NCBI GenBank assembly: GCA_025024175.1
Contig: QCXZ01000041.1
Location: forward strand, 38,497,786 to 38,561,785
DNA length: 64,000 bases
Reading direction: 5' to 3'
Source of the DNA: Rhyzopertha dominica
Lineage: Eukaryota > Arthropoda > Insecta > Coleoptera > Bostrichidae
The position numbers and the translations under genes were made by a program. This document shows, piece by piece, positions 11,291 to 23,313 of this stretch. How positions within the stretch are numbered: the stretch's first letter is position 1; each line of letters starts with the position of its first letter. The notes beneath the pieces are model-generated. The model saw only the letters and a program-made list of their open reading frames with translations, was not told the DNA's origin and did not search any database.

Positions 11291-12599
11291 TCATAACAGT
11301 GATTCTCGCATTGAAAGTTGGGAGCAGACACAAAATTTTGAACAGATGAAAAATTATCTTCATAGGCACCTGCAACCTCTATCGCTTTAAAAATTACATT
11401 ATTGTTATAGTGGAAAAATTAAAATATTTAGCTTTACTAATTTGCAGCTTGCCAGTTTGGTGATACAAGGTTCGTCCTCGATGATTATTTCTCAAAATAA
11501 AAATCAAAACCCCCTTGGACAGAGTTTACCGCATTAATTCACCAGCAGGAATAAAGCTAAAATGTGGAAGAAAATACACTATGGTCACAAAATAATGTTA
11601 ACAGGATTTGTCAAATACTAGCATACAAAATCATACTGTAAATCTTGGGCTTGATTGCAGAACCTGCGTGTTTGTCACATTTCATTTCCCAGAGAGAGCA
11701 AAATTATCAAATAATATAGTTACGTGTTTGCATGCCATACGAACTATATAAATAAACAAAGGTCATTTTTTCAAATTTGACAGCAGGCAACACCTGCCTT
11801 TTGCGGAGCCCACTGTTGAAAATATTGATCGCCCGACATAACCCGACGCCTGGCGTCGCCAGCCAGCAACAATGACGTCTGTTATGGAAAGCATCATTGA
11901 TTAAATAGGATATCCTTAATTCGTTCATCATTCGTACACGTCGACCCAAAAGGGTAAGTACTTCTCCGTGGATGTTTTCACTTTTCGTTTGTGTATACCA
12001 TCCCTGCATGATCACGCTTTTTGCCAGTCTCGGAGATGAAGAAAAGTCTACGGACCAGCAAAAAAAAAAGAAAACTCTTGGTACATTGAACTGAGGCGCG
12101 TAACCAAAAAAGGTGATTTTTGGAATCGGCCCAGGAAAGGTCCCGGGAGACTAGGTAGCTGATGGGTCAACTCTTTTTGGGATTAAATGAGTAAATTCGA
12201 AGTTGGATTTCACATATAAGTTGCTGCCGTGGAGTTCCATTGATCCTTTTTAACAGGTGGTTGGTTCATTCACAAATTTGCCTCTAGTTCTCGCTTACGC
12301 GATACATTATTGTGCATGTCTTCCTCTACTTGCCCGTTGGCAATAACACCTATTTGGCTTCGAAATAAAGTTTAGTGCATGTAACTGGGATAACGTCTAC
12401 GTCATTTGGTGCAGCGGTTTCCTATTTACGTAACTATTTACATAATAATCTCTTTGATTAAAATGCCTGTAAGTATACGTGGAAAATGTCAGAGGATATA
12501 ATGTGTGGGCGAACTGTGATTTTCTCGAAACTTCATTAAGGATTACACATTAGTTTCTTCTGAAGTTGTATCGGCATCGATTAATAAACTTTTACTCCA
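11291..12599. promoter_or_regulatory. 7B2: 7B2 upstream region and probable non-coding first exon
   Basis: No coding block is convincing here. A good donor, CTCCA|GTGAGTATG, at 12599/12600 matches an acceptor at 12749-12750 directly before the 7B2 start-codon exon. A 5' UTR exon therefore probably ends at 12599. Its transcription start was not located. The stretch 11800-11960 is GC-richer. Confidence 0.45.
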
Positions 12600-12766
12600 G
12601 TGAGTATGAGTGGGGTGGTGTACAATAATTGTTTTTCAGATTTCAACGTTATGAATTTTTTATGTCTATCAGACAATTGTTAGTTTGTAATATTTGTGGG
12701 GTAGGTAGGTACAAATACTTATTTAAATTTAATAGTTTTTATTGTTTCAGGTCGAAAGCTGTCGAG

Positions 12767-12829
12767 ATGAAGTTAGCCCTTTTCTTTTTGGGCCTAACTG
12801 GGGCCCTAGCCTACATGCCCAGTGACAAG
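12767..12829 (+). CDS. 7B2: 7B2 coding exon 1: signal peptide
   Basis: 21 codons, MKLALFFLGLTGALAYMPSDK, ending AAG|GT. The exon itself begins at 12751 after TTGTTTCAG, leaving 16 nt of 5' UTR. The donor reads GTNTGC; the N at 12832 is unresolved. Confidence 0.92.
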
Positions 12830-15800
12830 GTNTGCTATTTGTTGGGTTATCAATAACTAAATGTTGTTTTTAATTTTGAGTAGGTACTTCGATAGTTATT
12901 AGACATCAAAGGAAACGCTTTTGTAGCTTATGTGGTTGCCTATGGGTTAGGGTTTTTAGAGTTGTTTTACTTGAGCTTTATACAGAAACAATGGAGCAAA
13001 ATGGATCTCCTTGAAAGTTGACTTTTCTGTTACTCTAGAGGAAAATTAACATATACAATTGTGAAAGGTTAAAGTTTTATTTACTCAGTCAGACGTGGGA
13101 AAGGGAATTCAAAAACAGTGTAGGCGGTTCTATAGATATTGTGGATTCATCTCTGTGTATTTTTAAAGTTCACATTTAATTCCTTTTTTTGCAAGCTAGC
13201 CAAATGACCTATCGCCTATTATATAGATTTTAGGTGAAACAAACATCTATAGCAGAATTTTTTTATCAGTTATCAGAAAATTACTAATATGCTAAATTCT
13301 GATAACATCTCACACAGATGATAATGCCGTCAGGCTTACGTAAGTTGGTGAACTTTTCATTGCCCATTTAGTATCGACGGGCAGGGTATCTCAATCGTAT
13401 AAAAATTATTACTGGACAAAATAGAAAACTTCGCGATGCAAATTTCTGGATAATACATATGTAAAGTGACCATATTTAAATTGTGATAAAGGGGACTTTA
13501 AGATACCTAACTTAACCCAGTCTACCTACCCTATGTACCAACACCACATAACATAACAAAAAAAACTGTCAAATAAACTAATCAAAACGAAAAAGGGGCC
13601 ACTTATATCTTAAATTTTGTTTTTTAACTTAAAATATAAAGACAAAAGTTAATCGCTATTCAGTAATCAGAGCCACTTTGCAAGTTTGTTGCAAAAACTG
13701 CAATCTTCAATGAACAGTTCTTTTCACTAAAGCCATAAAGTGAAAAAGTGCAAACTTGATATCGAGAGGTAAATGCATTTACCCACTTGTTTCTTTAATT
13801 CTGCTGAAATTGTGAAAGAAGCAACATGAATGTGATGTGTTTGGTAGACCGCAAAGGCGAAGAGTGTATCTAACAGAAACTGAGATTGCTCGGGCCGTCA
13901 GCTTAATTCAAGAAGGCCACTCTAGACAAGTAGCCCGATCTTAAACGTTAGCCGTGCTGCCATAAATAGATCCTGGATACGTTATCAAATTTATGGTATT
14001 GTTAAAAGACAATCTTATCCACGTCGTGAAAGGGCGACTTCCGAAAGAAAAGACGGTTTAGTACGGCTTTGGACTACCAGAGACCGAAAACTATTGATAC
14101 AATGCTCCAAATCGGCTGGTAGAGACCACAGGAATCAGAATAAGTACCCAAACAATATGCAACAGACTTCGCGAAGGTTAATTTAGGGCATGAAGACCAG
14201 CTATAATGCCTCCTTTAACCCCTCAGTATCGCAGAACAAAACAGTTTTTTTTTTGCTGAAGAACATGTTCAATAAAGGAATTTACAGCAGTGGAGCAACG
14301 TTTTGTTCACTGACGAATCCAGGTTCTGTTTGAACCACGTTGACGGAAGAGTTTGAGTCTGGAGACGCCCAGGGGAACGGTATATATACTGTAGAAGAAA
14401 GGGTTCTTTTTGGAGAAGGGTCGAATATAATTTGGAGTGAAATAACTTTAAATGGCCACACAGCACTGGAGACATCGAGAAGTTTTACAACCACATGTGG
14501 CACCATTTGCTGATAATATGAGTCCAGAATTTGTACTGCAGTAAGATAATGCCCGCCCACACATCGCCCGAATAGTGCAAAATTTTTTCAATACCCATAA
14601 TATTGAAATTATGGACTGGCTCGCGCGCAATCCGGACCGTAATCCAATTGAGCACGCCTGGGACTTGGGCAGCGAAGAGCATTGAAGAAATTGTCTTGGA
14701 AGAATGGGCGCAGTTGGATCCTAACGCCGTAAGAAATTTAATTGAAAGTAAGCACCGGCGTTAATAAAACGATAAAGCGTTTAAATGTATATTTTTACAT
14801 TTTTTATTTTTTTTCTTTAAACAATAGGAGCAAATTATAACAAGTTTGTACTTAGATTGTTAGAGAACAGTTTAAGATAAATAAATAAACCAGATTCGTA
14901 ACAACTAACTATAGCCATGAAAAACTATAAACATTTTTAGAAGTAGCTCCTGTTTCGTTATGATCAGTGTATATAGTGCATAGTTAATACATGCAACTCA
15001 TAATCAACAAATACATACTTTTTTGTAACATAATATAAATAAACGTCTTACTTTCAACCTAAAATTAACATTTCGATTACTGTAACACCTACACACATAC
15101 TAAGTGGGTAGCTAAAAAATCTACACATACTATTCTGTGATTATTTTTCAAAAACTGGCTATTACCATTTATGTTAGCAAAAAAACTTAATGGCAAGTTT
15201 CATTTTATAATACTTTGAGCGTTGGCACTTTTTTCTATTGTTCACGATTTATTTACCTGTGTAAAAATTATTATTGTGTAACCAAAAAACAATACTTACG
15301 AGTATACCATGGGGGACCTTTTTGGTGATAGGCTGGCTTGGTGACACCATCCAAAATTGGGAGACAATCCTTCTCAGTTGAGGACGAATGGTCACTTTAC
15401 ATATGTGCAAACCGATAGAAAAATAAACCTCACATAACATAACTGGTTTAAAGCCATAAAAAAACCTACCCACTAATGTTTAAGAATTAAAAAATCGAAA
15501 AAATGACTACAAAGTAGTTTCAAGAAATTTGCTTTAGAGGAGAATTATGTGCAGAAACGAGAGGGGAAGTTAATTNAATAATGTTTTTGTTAATAATTAT
15601 GCTGTTTCTTTGAGTTATCATTTATTAAAATTATGTTCTTCCAAGCTTTTTTGTTATTTAGCTTGCGTAAAGTCTTTCATCAAAGTGACATTATCAAATA
15701 AAACCGCCATTGTAATTAAAAAGCAGAGAAAATTTATTANTCCAAAATTAAGCGAAAAGTGAACTTTCTTTCCACTGAGCTCGCGGCTCCAGTGCCCTTA

Positions 15801-16972
15801 ATTGCACAGTTGCCAATCTTAAAGATATATCCCATTTACAGGTTTTTTACGAATCGGAATGATTGAAATTAACTTATCACGAAACGGTTTAGGAAAATAT
15901 TACACAAACCAGAATATTAGCGTTGCGGTGCGTTTCGGTTCATTTCGAGCCCTGATTACCATTGCATAAAAATATTCGCGACTTATTTGATTGATATAGG
16001 TACATGAGCAGATTTGTTCTTGTATCCTGAGGCCTTTGACGAATTTATCTTGCCAGCATGTTGCTTGGAAATATCTTTACATGACCGCCACCTAGTCTAA
16101 AAAATATCCAACTTAAACTTTGTATTCTGACAATGATGAATAACACTTTTAATGTAGTATCTTAAAATTGTAGTAAAATCTTAATTGTATTGTCTAGGAC
16201 AATTTCTTCTCCGGAGCGCTGCTCCGTGAGATAGTTCAGGGAATGAACAAGGACCTTCCAAATCTCGGATATTTCGACTTTCCTGAGAACCGTTTAACCC
16301 TCGGTGGGCGGTCCCTATCCAAAGACGTAGAGGAAGAACCCCTGTTTCCTGTCGATTACGATACGGGAGACATTAACATCCATCCCAGTCTCCGTGACCA
16401 GGAATTCCTGGAGCACAGCAGTCTGTGGGGCAGTCAGTATGTTTCCGGTGGTGCGGGCGAGGGAAAGCAGCGATTAAGACCTGAGGGAAGCATGAAGAAC
16501 AGGCAGGAGGTGAAGACGGATGGGACCTTGCCGGCTTACTGTAATCCACCAAATCCATGTCCTCTCGGTTATACAGGTAAGAAAATGTAGTGAAGTGTTT
16601 TATTCGACAATGGAGATGCTTTTAATTTCGTTATGCAATAAAAATGAATTTTTCTACGAATTCACAGTCTGAAAAATTTAGCAAATCAATAACCTAACTA
16701 ACTTCAAAGAACTGAACTATAAGATAGTAAATACAAGCTACGCAACAGCAGCTAATAGATAATCCCGTTGCTTATCTAGGAATTTTTCTCTTTAATTAAT
16801 AATTGAATTTTCATATTTATATTTCAAGAATTTAAAAAATAACTGAAAATTCAACGCACAACGGTTTCAGTTTATGCAAGCTGCTGGAAGGCATTTCTGT
16901 TGATAAACAGTTGGCCAAGAAAAAACTAGTACTGATCTATCTCAGAATTTTAATTATTATTATTATTATTAA

Positions 16973-17012
<40 letters not shown>

Positions 17013-20000
17013 AATTATCTGTTTTACCCATTGTGTGTAAAGGTATGCAGTGTCTTAGACATTTCCTGTCTTTTTGGTTTACTANTTTCTTTCACTTAAT
17101 TCTGTTCTTTGCTTATCTTTCTAGCTTCGTCCCAGGTGAGGTTTCTCTTCTTCTTAAACTGAAGTTTCAGAGCCACTACCTAACTAACAAAATGTAAAGG
17201 TTAATAAATAGAAGCAAAACTCAAGCAATGGTATTTTGATTTTAAGGCTTCCGTGGTTGATACCGATGACGTATTGTTTTCCGCGTTGCTTCTCACGTTG
17301 CTTATTTGACCTTGACGATTCGACACTCATGTCGGTGTCTTCCTCAGAAGTGGATCAGAAACTTCAGTTTCAGAAGACTGAAGACTGAAGTTTCAAATAA
17401 GCACCGTGGGAAGCAACCCGGAAAACAACATGTCATCGATATCAACCACGGAAACCTTCAAATCAAAATACCATTGCTTTAGTTTTGCTTGTATTTATTT
17501 CCCTTTAAATTTTGTTAGTTCTTTCTCCCACAACACCACATTTTGTTGTTTTCTGCACAGATCATCAAGTAATCTGGAAATATGCATACTGCTAACTTTA
17601 CCATCTTTAATTTCATGTACCCTAATTTAATTTCGTTGACTTCATTTGTGCAGTTCCCACAATATATCGCCAATTACCAGTGTTGGGCTTAACACCTCCC
17701 TTGCTTTAATACATCCACTACCTGCAAATCTTTTGACTCCATGTTACTTGTTCTGACGTAATTTTTGTGTTACTGTATAAATACTACGAGTATATGCTTG
17801 TTCTTAGCTTGCTATTTATACCCCTTTTCTTCATACTTTTCCCACACTTTCCAACTTTGATTGGGATGTTATCGAATGTCTTCTTTAAGTCCATGAATAC
17901 TAAACATATTACTTTTTTTGCCTAGCTTTTCGACCATTTGTTTAATGGTAAAAATATGGTCCTGCGCGCTTCGCCCCCTTTTAAACCAGCTTTGTGCTTC
18001 GTGTAACTATGGTTCCAGCTTTTCTCGTAATCTTGCTTCCACCAATCTTTCGTACACCTTTGCTACTACGCCTAACAATGTAATTCCTCTAAAATTCCCA
18101 CATTCTTTTGTGTCTCATTTTTTATGTATTGGTACAATTATCCCCACTTTCCAGTCTTCCGGCATAGCTCCTTTATTCTTTGCCATATTAAATACTTTTT
18201 TAGCACTTTCTTTCGTTCTGATTCCATACTTTGCAACACTTCTGGTGCTAATTGGTCGTGTCTCGCCGCCTTTCCTCTTTTTATGTTAGCTATGGTCGTT
18301 TTTACTCTCTCCTCTCTTATATCGTTCTGTTGCTTCTCTTCAGCACCTCTATACCATAACTCGTTTCTCTGTTTTCTGCATAATTTGTTTCACTTTCTGG
18401 GTTAAGTAGCTCTTCGAAATATTCCTTCCACCTGTTCATGATTTAATTGCCTTCTGTCAGTATTTCCCTTCGCTTATTTTTTATCTGACTTACAATATAT
18501 TTTATCGTTTCGGGCATTCTTTAGTATTACATTTTGTTTCAAATTCTTTCCAAGCCTCCTTTTAGCTTTTTTACTAATACGCTAGATTAGTGTGACGTAG
18601 ATGCCGGGCATATTGCTGCTGTACGTCAAGATCCTGGATCAAAACAAACCAAGTTTTTATAACGTGCATTGGGGAGTTCACTGTTTGAAGTGTTACTGTG
18701 CATGTTTGAGTAGCTTACACTCCTTCGCTTTACTTAGCAAGCCTTACAAACCGAAATTACATTTAGTTACAATGCATTCTTGAAAAACTTGACATACACA
18801 AATTACGTGTGTAGAGCTTTACAGTAGGGATGTTGACTGTATTCAAATAAAAACATAATTTTAATGTAAAGTGGTAGTGTCTATGATGTAAATGCTGAAA
18901 ATGACAATAGTTTTTTTTATTTTTACATAATTTTATTAATATTTTACAAACAAAATGTAATTAAATCACTCTCAAGTCACGTGACAATGAACACCGATAA
19001 GAGTGCATGACGTCACTTGTTCCTATCCATTAGAGTTGGGTAGTCCGGAATCCGCACATGGATCCGGTTCTACCGGATCTAAGCAACTTGCGGACCCGAT
19101 CCGCCGGACCCGTTCCAGTGGGTCCGACACGAAGTGAAACGACGTGTAACAAATTACATGTTGGGCACGGATTCTTCAGTGAAACCAGTGCAGTGGATCC
19201 GAAAGGCGTAGATTTAGTTGGGCTTTAGTATTAGGCATTCAATACTTTATGACTGCATCCTACTGCAATTTCATTTGTTCACATTGCTTTACTTACTTTA
19301 ATCATATTACACACAACTATAAAAAGATCCCAGTTTAAATGAATTTGAGTTGAAATGAAATGCCAAATGTATTTATAAAAACTAGATTTTTGAAAATTTC
19401 CTATCAGTTCAGTGCATTGTAAATTATGGATCCTATTTTTTAATATGTATGTATGTAAATAGACAATATAAAATTACTGAAAAGTATTTTTAATGTAGTG
19501 GTATGCACTTAAATATAAATATAAAATCTTTATAAATGTAAAAAGGTTTAATGCGCGTGCCTATACAAAACGAAACATTTTACGCTTTACATTTTTATTT
19601 AAAGAATAAAGACCTTGAAAAATGAAGTATACATTCGAAAGAGACAATCAAATAAAATAAACCAAGCAAGAATATCTCACAGCTCAAAGTCGGAGTCCGT
19701 CGTTCCAGTATTCACGGTTCACATCGTGGACACGGACCGATGCGGATTCGGATCCGTGGAACATCACATCTCTACTATACATCGTTTACGCTGTCAACAG
19801 GCTTCATTGTTTAAATAAAATAATTTTGTAATAATCAATAATTTCTTCGAGATTCGCTTTGAAAACGTTTGAAAGGTGTTTTTATATCATGGAAAGTGGA
19901 TTTGTTAAGGTAAATAGTTCAAATTTGCCGAAAGTTGACTGTTTTACAATGGTCACCTTCTCGGCAACAAATAGTAACTTCCGTTCTGCTAAATTCAGAA

Positions 20001-23000
20001 ATGTGAAGACCTCCATGTAAGTAATATACTAATATGTGTTAGTTCTGTACCTAAATTATAAATTAGAGTAATAATACATTTTTGATTGCGTCGCTACAAG
20101 CTAAGCTAAAGCCACATTTTCCTGCCTTTTGCCGAACGTGGAACATGAAGAAATAGCTTGTTAGGTGTTCTGATTGTAATAGATGCACACTGTGGAACCG
20201 CACAATACTTATAAAACTTAGAATTCATAGTATGTAGCAATGAATGCGAAAAACTTTAAATTGCCTTATCACTTTAACCGTGTTTGAGAACAGGTGACGT
20301 CACAGCTGTCACGGTGACAAGGTATTGGCGTTTTGGAGCAAAATTTGAAACTGAATTTACAGACATGATTTTTAAAGCTTTTAAACGGTTTAAAAAATTA
20401 TAATTAATATTCGGGGCTATGTAGGGTACTTATGCACAATTTAGAACACTTACACAAATATAGTCAACATCCCTATTTACAGCTTATACCAGAAAGTAGT
20501 AATGTGTTGGGTCCCTGGATGTTCTCGTTAAAATGAGAGAGAAACGTGTAATCTTTACAGCTTTCTTTTAGGCAATTTTTAACAATATAATGCAATTAAA
20601 TGTAATTTTGGTTTGTAATATTTAATAATAATACGAAGGAATATAAACCACTCAAACATACACAGTAACACTCAATGTTGAGAGCAAAATTATAGTATAA
20701 AACAACATTTTCAACTGTTATTGTGTATGTTTGGGAAGTTTACATGCCTCCGTATTATTCAGTAAGTATTACAAACCAAAATTACATTTAGTTGCAATCT
20801 ATTGCTAAAGCGCGTTACGTTTTAACAAATTAGCTGGCGCCCTCATCAAATTTATTCGATTTTTACGCATTAAGTGGAGGTAGGTAAATCTACATACGTC
20901 ACACAATAATTGGCACCCTTGTGTGTGGGGCTCAATATATTACCTTTTGATTTAAAATTTTGAAAGTATATGTCGGATTTGTTTATAGTAAGTGTCGAGT
21001 TTATCTGATTCTACCATATGCAAAAACGATTAGTTTATCTGAATTCGTTCGTTTAAATTCTGATACGATACCAGTTTGCAGGTTAGGTTAAGTTTCGTAT
21101 GATTAAATCATTTCATTTGTTTTACATGTTTATGGTACTCTTAATATCGATCCCATCCATACGTGTGCTACAGTTTTATAATTGTCTATAAATACCTTTT
21201 GTCTACTGCCGCTTAACACTTCGTTGAAAATTTGTACTAAAATAATATTTAACTCGTGGCATATATGTCATCTTTATCCTTCTTCATTTTTTTAGGGTTA
21301 ATTGAAACAGCACGACTAAGGTAAAACGAAAAAATAGGCCTTCTGCACGACAAAAGTAAAAACGATAAAATAAATAATTTACGCGACAAAATAGGTAAAT
21401 CACACGACAAAATATTAACGACAAAAAAGGAAAAAAGAACGATAAAAAAGTATATCTGCTACAAAATAGACACTACAAAAGAGTGGTTAGCTCTAAACTT
21501 AACACTTGCAAAAAAAAACAATTGTTTAAAAAAGTATATTTTATTATTTGAGTGGTAATCATAAAAAAGTAAAGGAACACATCTATAAATTCTAATAAAA
21601 TCATGTGTAATCTTAACTCAGCTGTAATACTGAATACTTAATTGGCGTGTCCAGGTCGGCCACGTTTTCGCTTTTGGCCTTTTTGTCGTGCCATTTTGTA
21701 TTCTATCGTACGATGTTCTTTTCTGTCGCGATTTATACCTATTTTACAGTGGAAAGTACCTTTTTTGTCGGTGTGAAAATTCCCACCCTTTTTTATGTGT
21801 GTCGCACACTTGTGTCCGGTTGAGTGGAAGAGCAGGTACCGCAACCTGATTGGTAACTAAACTCCGCTTTTTGCCAACGTGCATTGGAGTCGGTAGTAAA
21901 GGAAGTATGAACAGAGTACATCCAATAGTGCTATTCTTAAATTGTTACCTTTTAGGTAAAAAATCCATATTTATTTGTTTCTTGATGTATAGGTGAAGAA
22001 ATTGCCATCGCTCAACCGGCTTTTTAAATAATGAGATTAGATATAATAATTAATTATTATTAATTAATTAATAATTAACTTTAACAACAGGTAACAAAAT
22101 TTGTCATAAGAAGCTTCTTCCCGTTTACAGAAATACGTAGTCCGGACTCCTATATTATTTGAGTCAAAAATACATTTTTTAGCAAGTAAATATTGGCACA
22201 AAGACGTGTTTCAGTGCTCCAGAAAACCAACATAACGAGCTGTAATATTAAAATACTTTNGAAGAGAATAAGCTCTGGGGCGCTCTATATAAGGGAAAAT
22301 ATGTCATAACGGAAATTTTTGTTGATTCTAATAATACGAAACTCGTTATTTGCAGACTGGCTTTTAAACTAGGTCAGCCGAAGACACCCACATTCTGTAC
22401 GCCCGTAAATTGTGAAGGGGTGTCAGGTGTAGGTAAGAGTCTTATCTGCTTACCTGTTCGCTTAATAAGAAGCAATTGGGAGCAAAACAGGGTCTCGTTA
22501 TAAAACGCAAGGGCGCTATAAATGAGGAAATTACAGGAGAAAATTGGTTCTGAAAGGAGCTGTTCTGAAATTTATATACAATGTGTCTAAACTTGAGCTT
22601 ACGTTAGGGGTGTATCAGGAAATTGAGATGGTATTGATTTAAAAATTTGTAAGGATGCCTCAATTGCAGGGGCGAGATGGACAAAAATATTTTTGTCACT
22701 TCCGGTTATACCATCTTGTATAAAATATGTTTTTATTTCTATCGGTTTTAAAAATATCTTAATTTTCGCGGACATTAGCTACACCGTACCCCACTACCCC
22801 TTATAGAATTGTTTCTCCCACTGCAAGAAAACTGACGTCACTGGCTCTATTCGGTCGTGCAACCCTAGCCTCTCCAGGCCGGCAGGCGAATGTGACGTCA
22901 CAAGATCGGTCCCATTTTCTGCAATGGGTGCGTGCAACACTTCGCGCTGCTTAAAATACAATTCGCGAATAATTCAAGCTTATCTTCACTAAGCGAGGCA

Positions 23001-23281
23001 ACTACGCATACAGCATGTCTAGCATTTCCTTGAGAAGAAGCATCTGGAAGATTGTATAAACAGTTATTTAATAAATAAACGTAACATTGCTTAACGTTTC
23101 AAGAAAAACATGATTGACCTGACTCTTCTCGTATGGCAAAAAATGAACGGGATAGCAATTTGTATTCGATTTTTTTGTAGAGCACAAAATTATCAACATT
23201 AGTTATCAGCAAATAAGGCCTAAGCTTGAATTTAGTTATGACGCGAAACGTTTAAACATGGTTGGCGATCGGACGAAATCC

Positions 23282-23313
<32 letters not shown>

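Larger units (their letters stand above)
12830..16197 (+). other. 7B2 intron 1
   Basis: 3.4-kb intron ending TGTCTAG. Apart from the Tc1-like remnant described separately, it shows no coding or RNA feature that I could support. Confidence 0.7.
18586..20910. other. Possible larger composite bounded by a short inverted repeat
   Basis: ATTAG.TGTGACGTA.GAT at 18586-18602 resembles the inverse of 20888-20910 (ATCTACATACGTCACACAATAAT). Between them are the two nested hAT-type elements and three copies of an 80-bp repeat. The match is short and imperfect, so the composite is tentative. Confidence 0.3.

Noticed and set aside
11707..12015. 102-codon minus-strand ORF upstream of 7B2
   Set aside because: No recognisable domain, no splice context, atypical composition; left as part of the 7B2 upstream region.
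14269..14682. Minus-strand ORFs of 60-92 codons
   Set aside because: Antisense to the conserved catalytic end of the Tc1-like transposase.
21638..21844. 68-codon minus-strand ORF ending KRKRGRPGHAN (AT-hook-like)
   Set aside because: Low-complexity basic tail only; no start context, splice sites or partner exons found.
16952..23312. CRISPR-like spaced repeats
   Set aside because: The only short regular repeats are simple ATT/TAA microsatellites and degenerate A-rich words; nothing in the window has spacer-repeat architecture.
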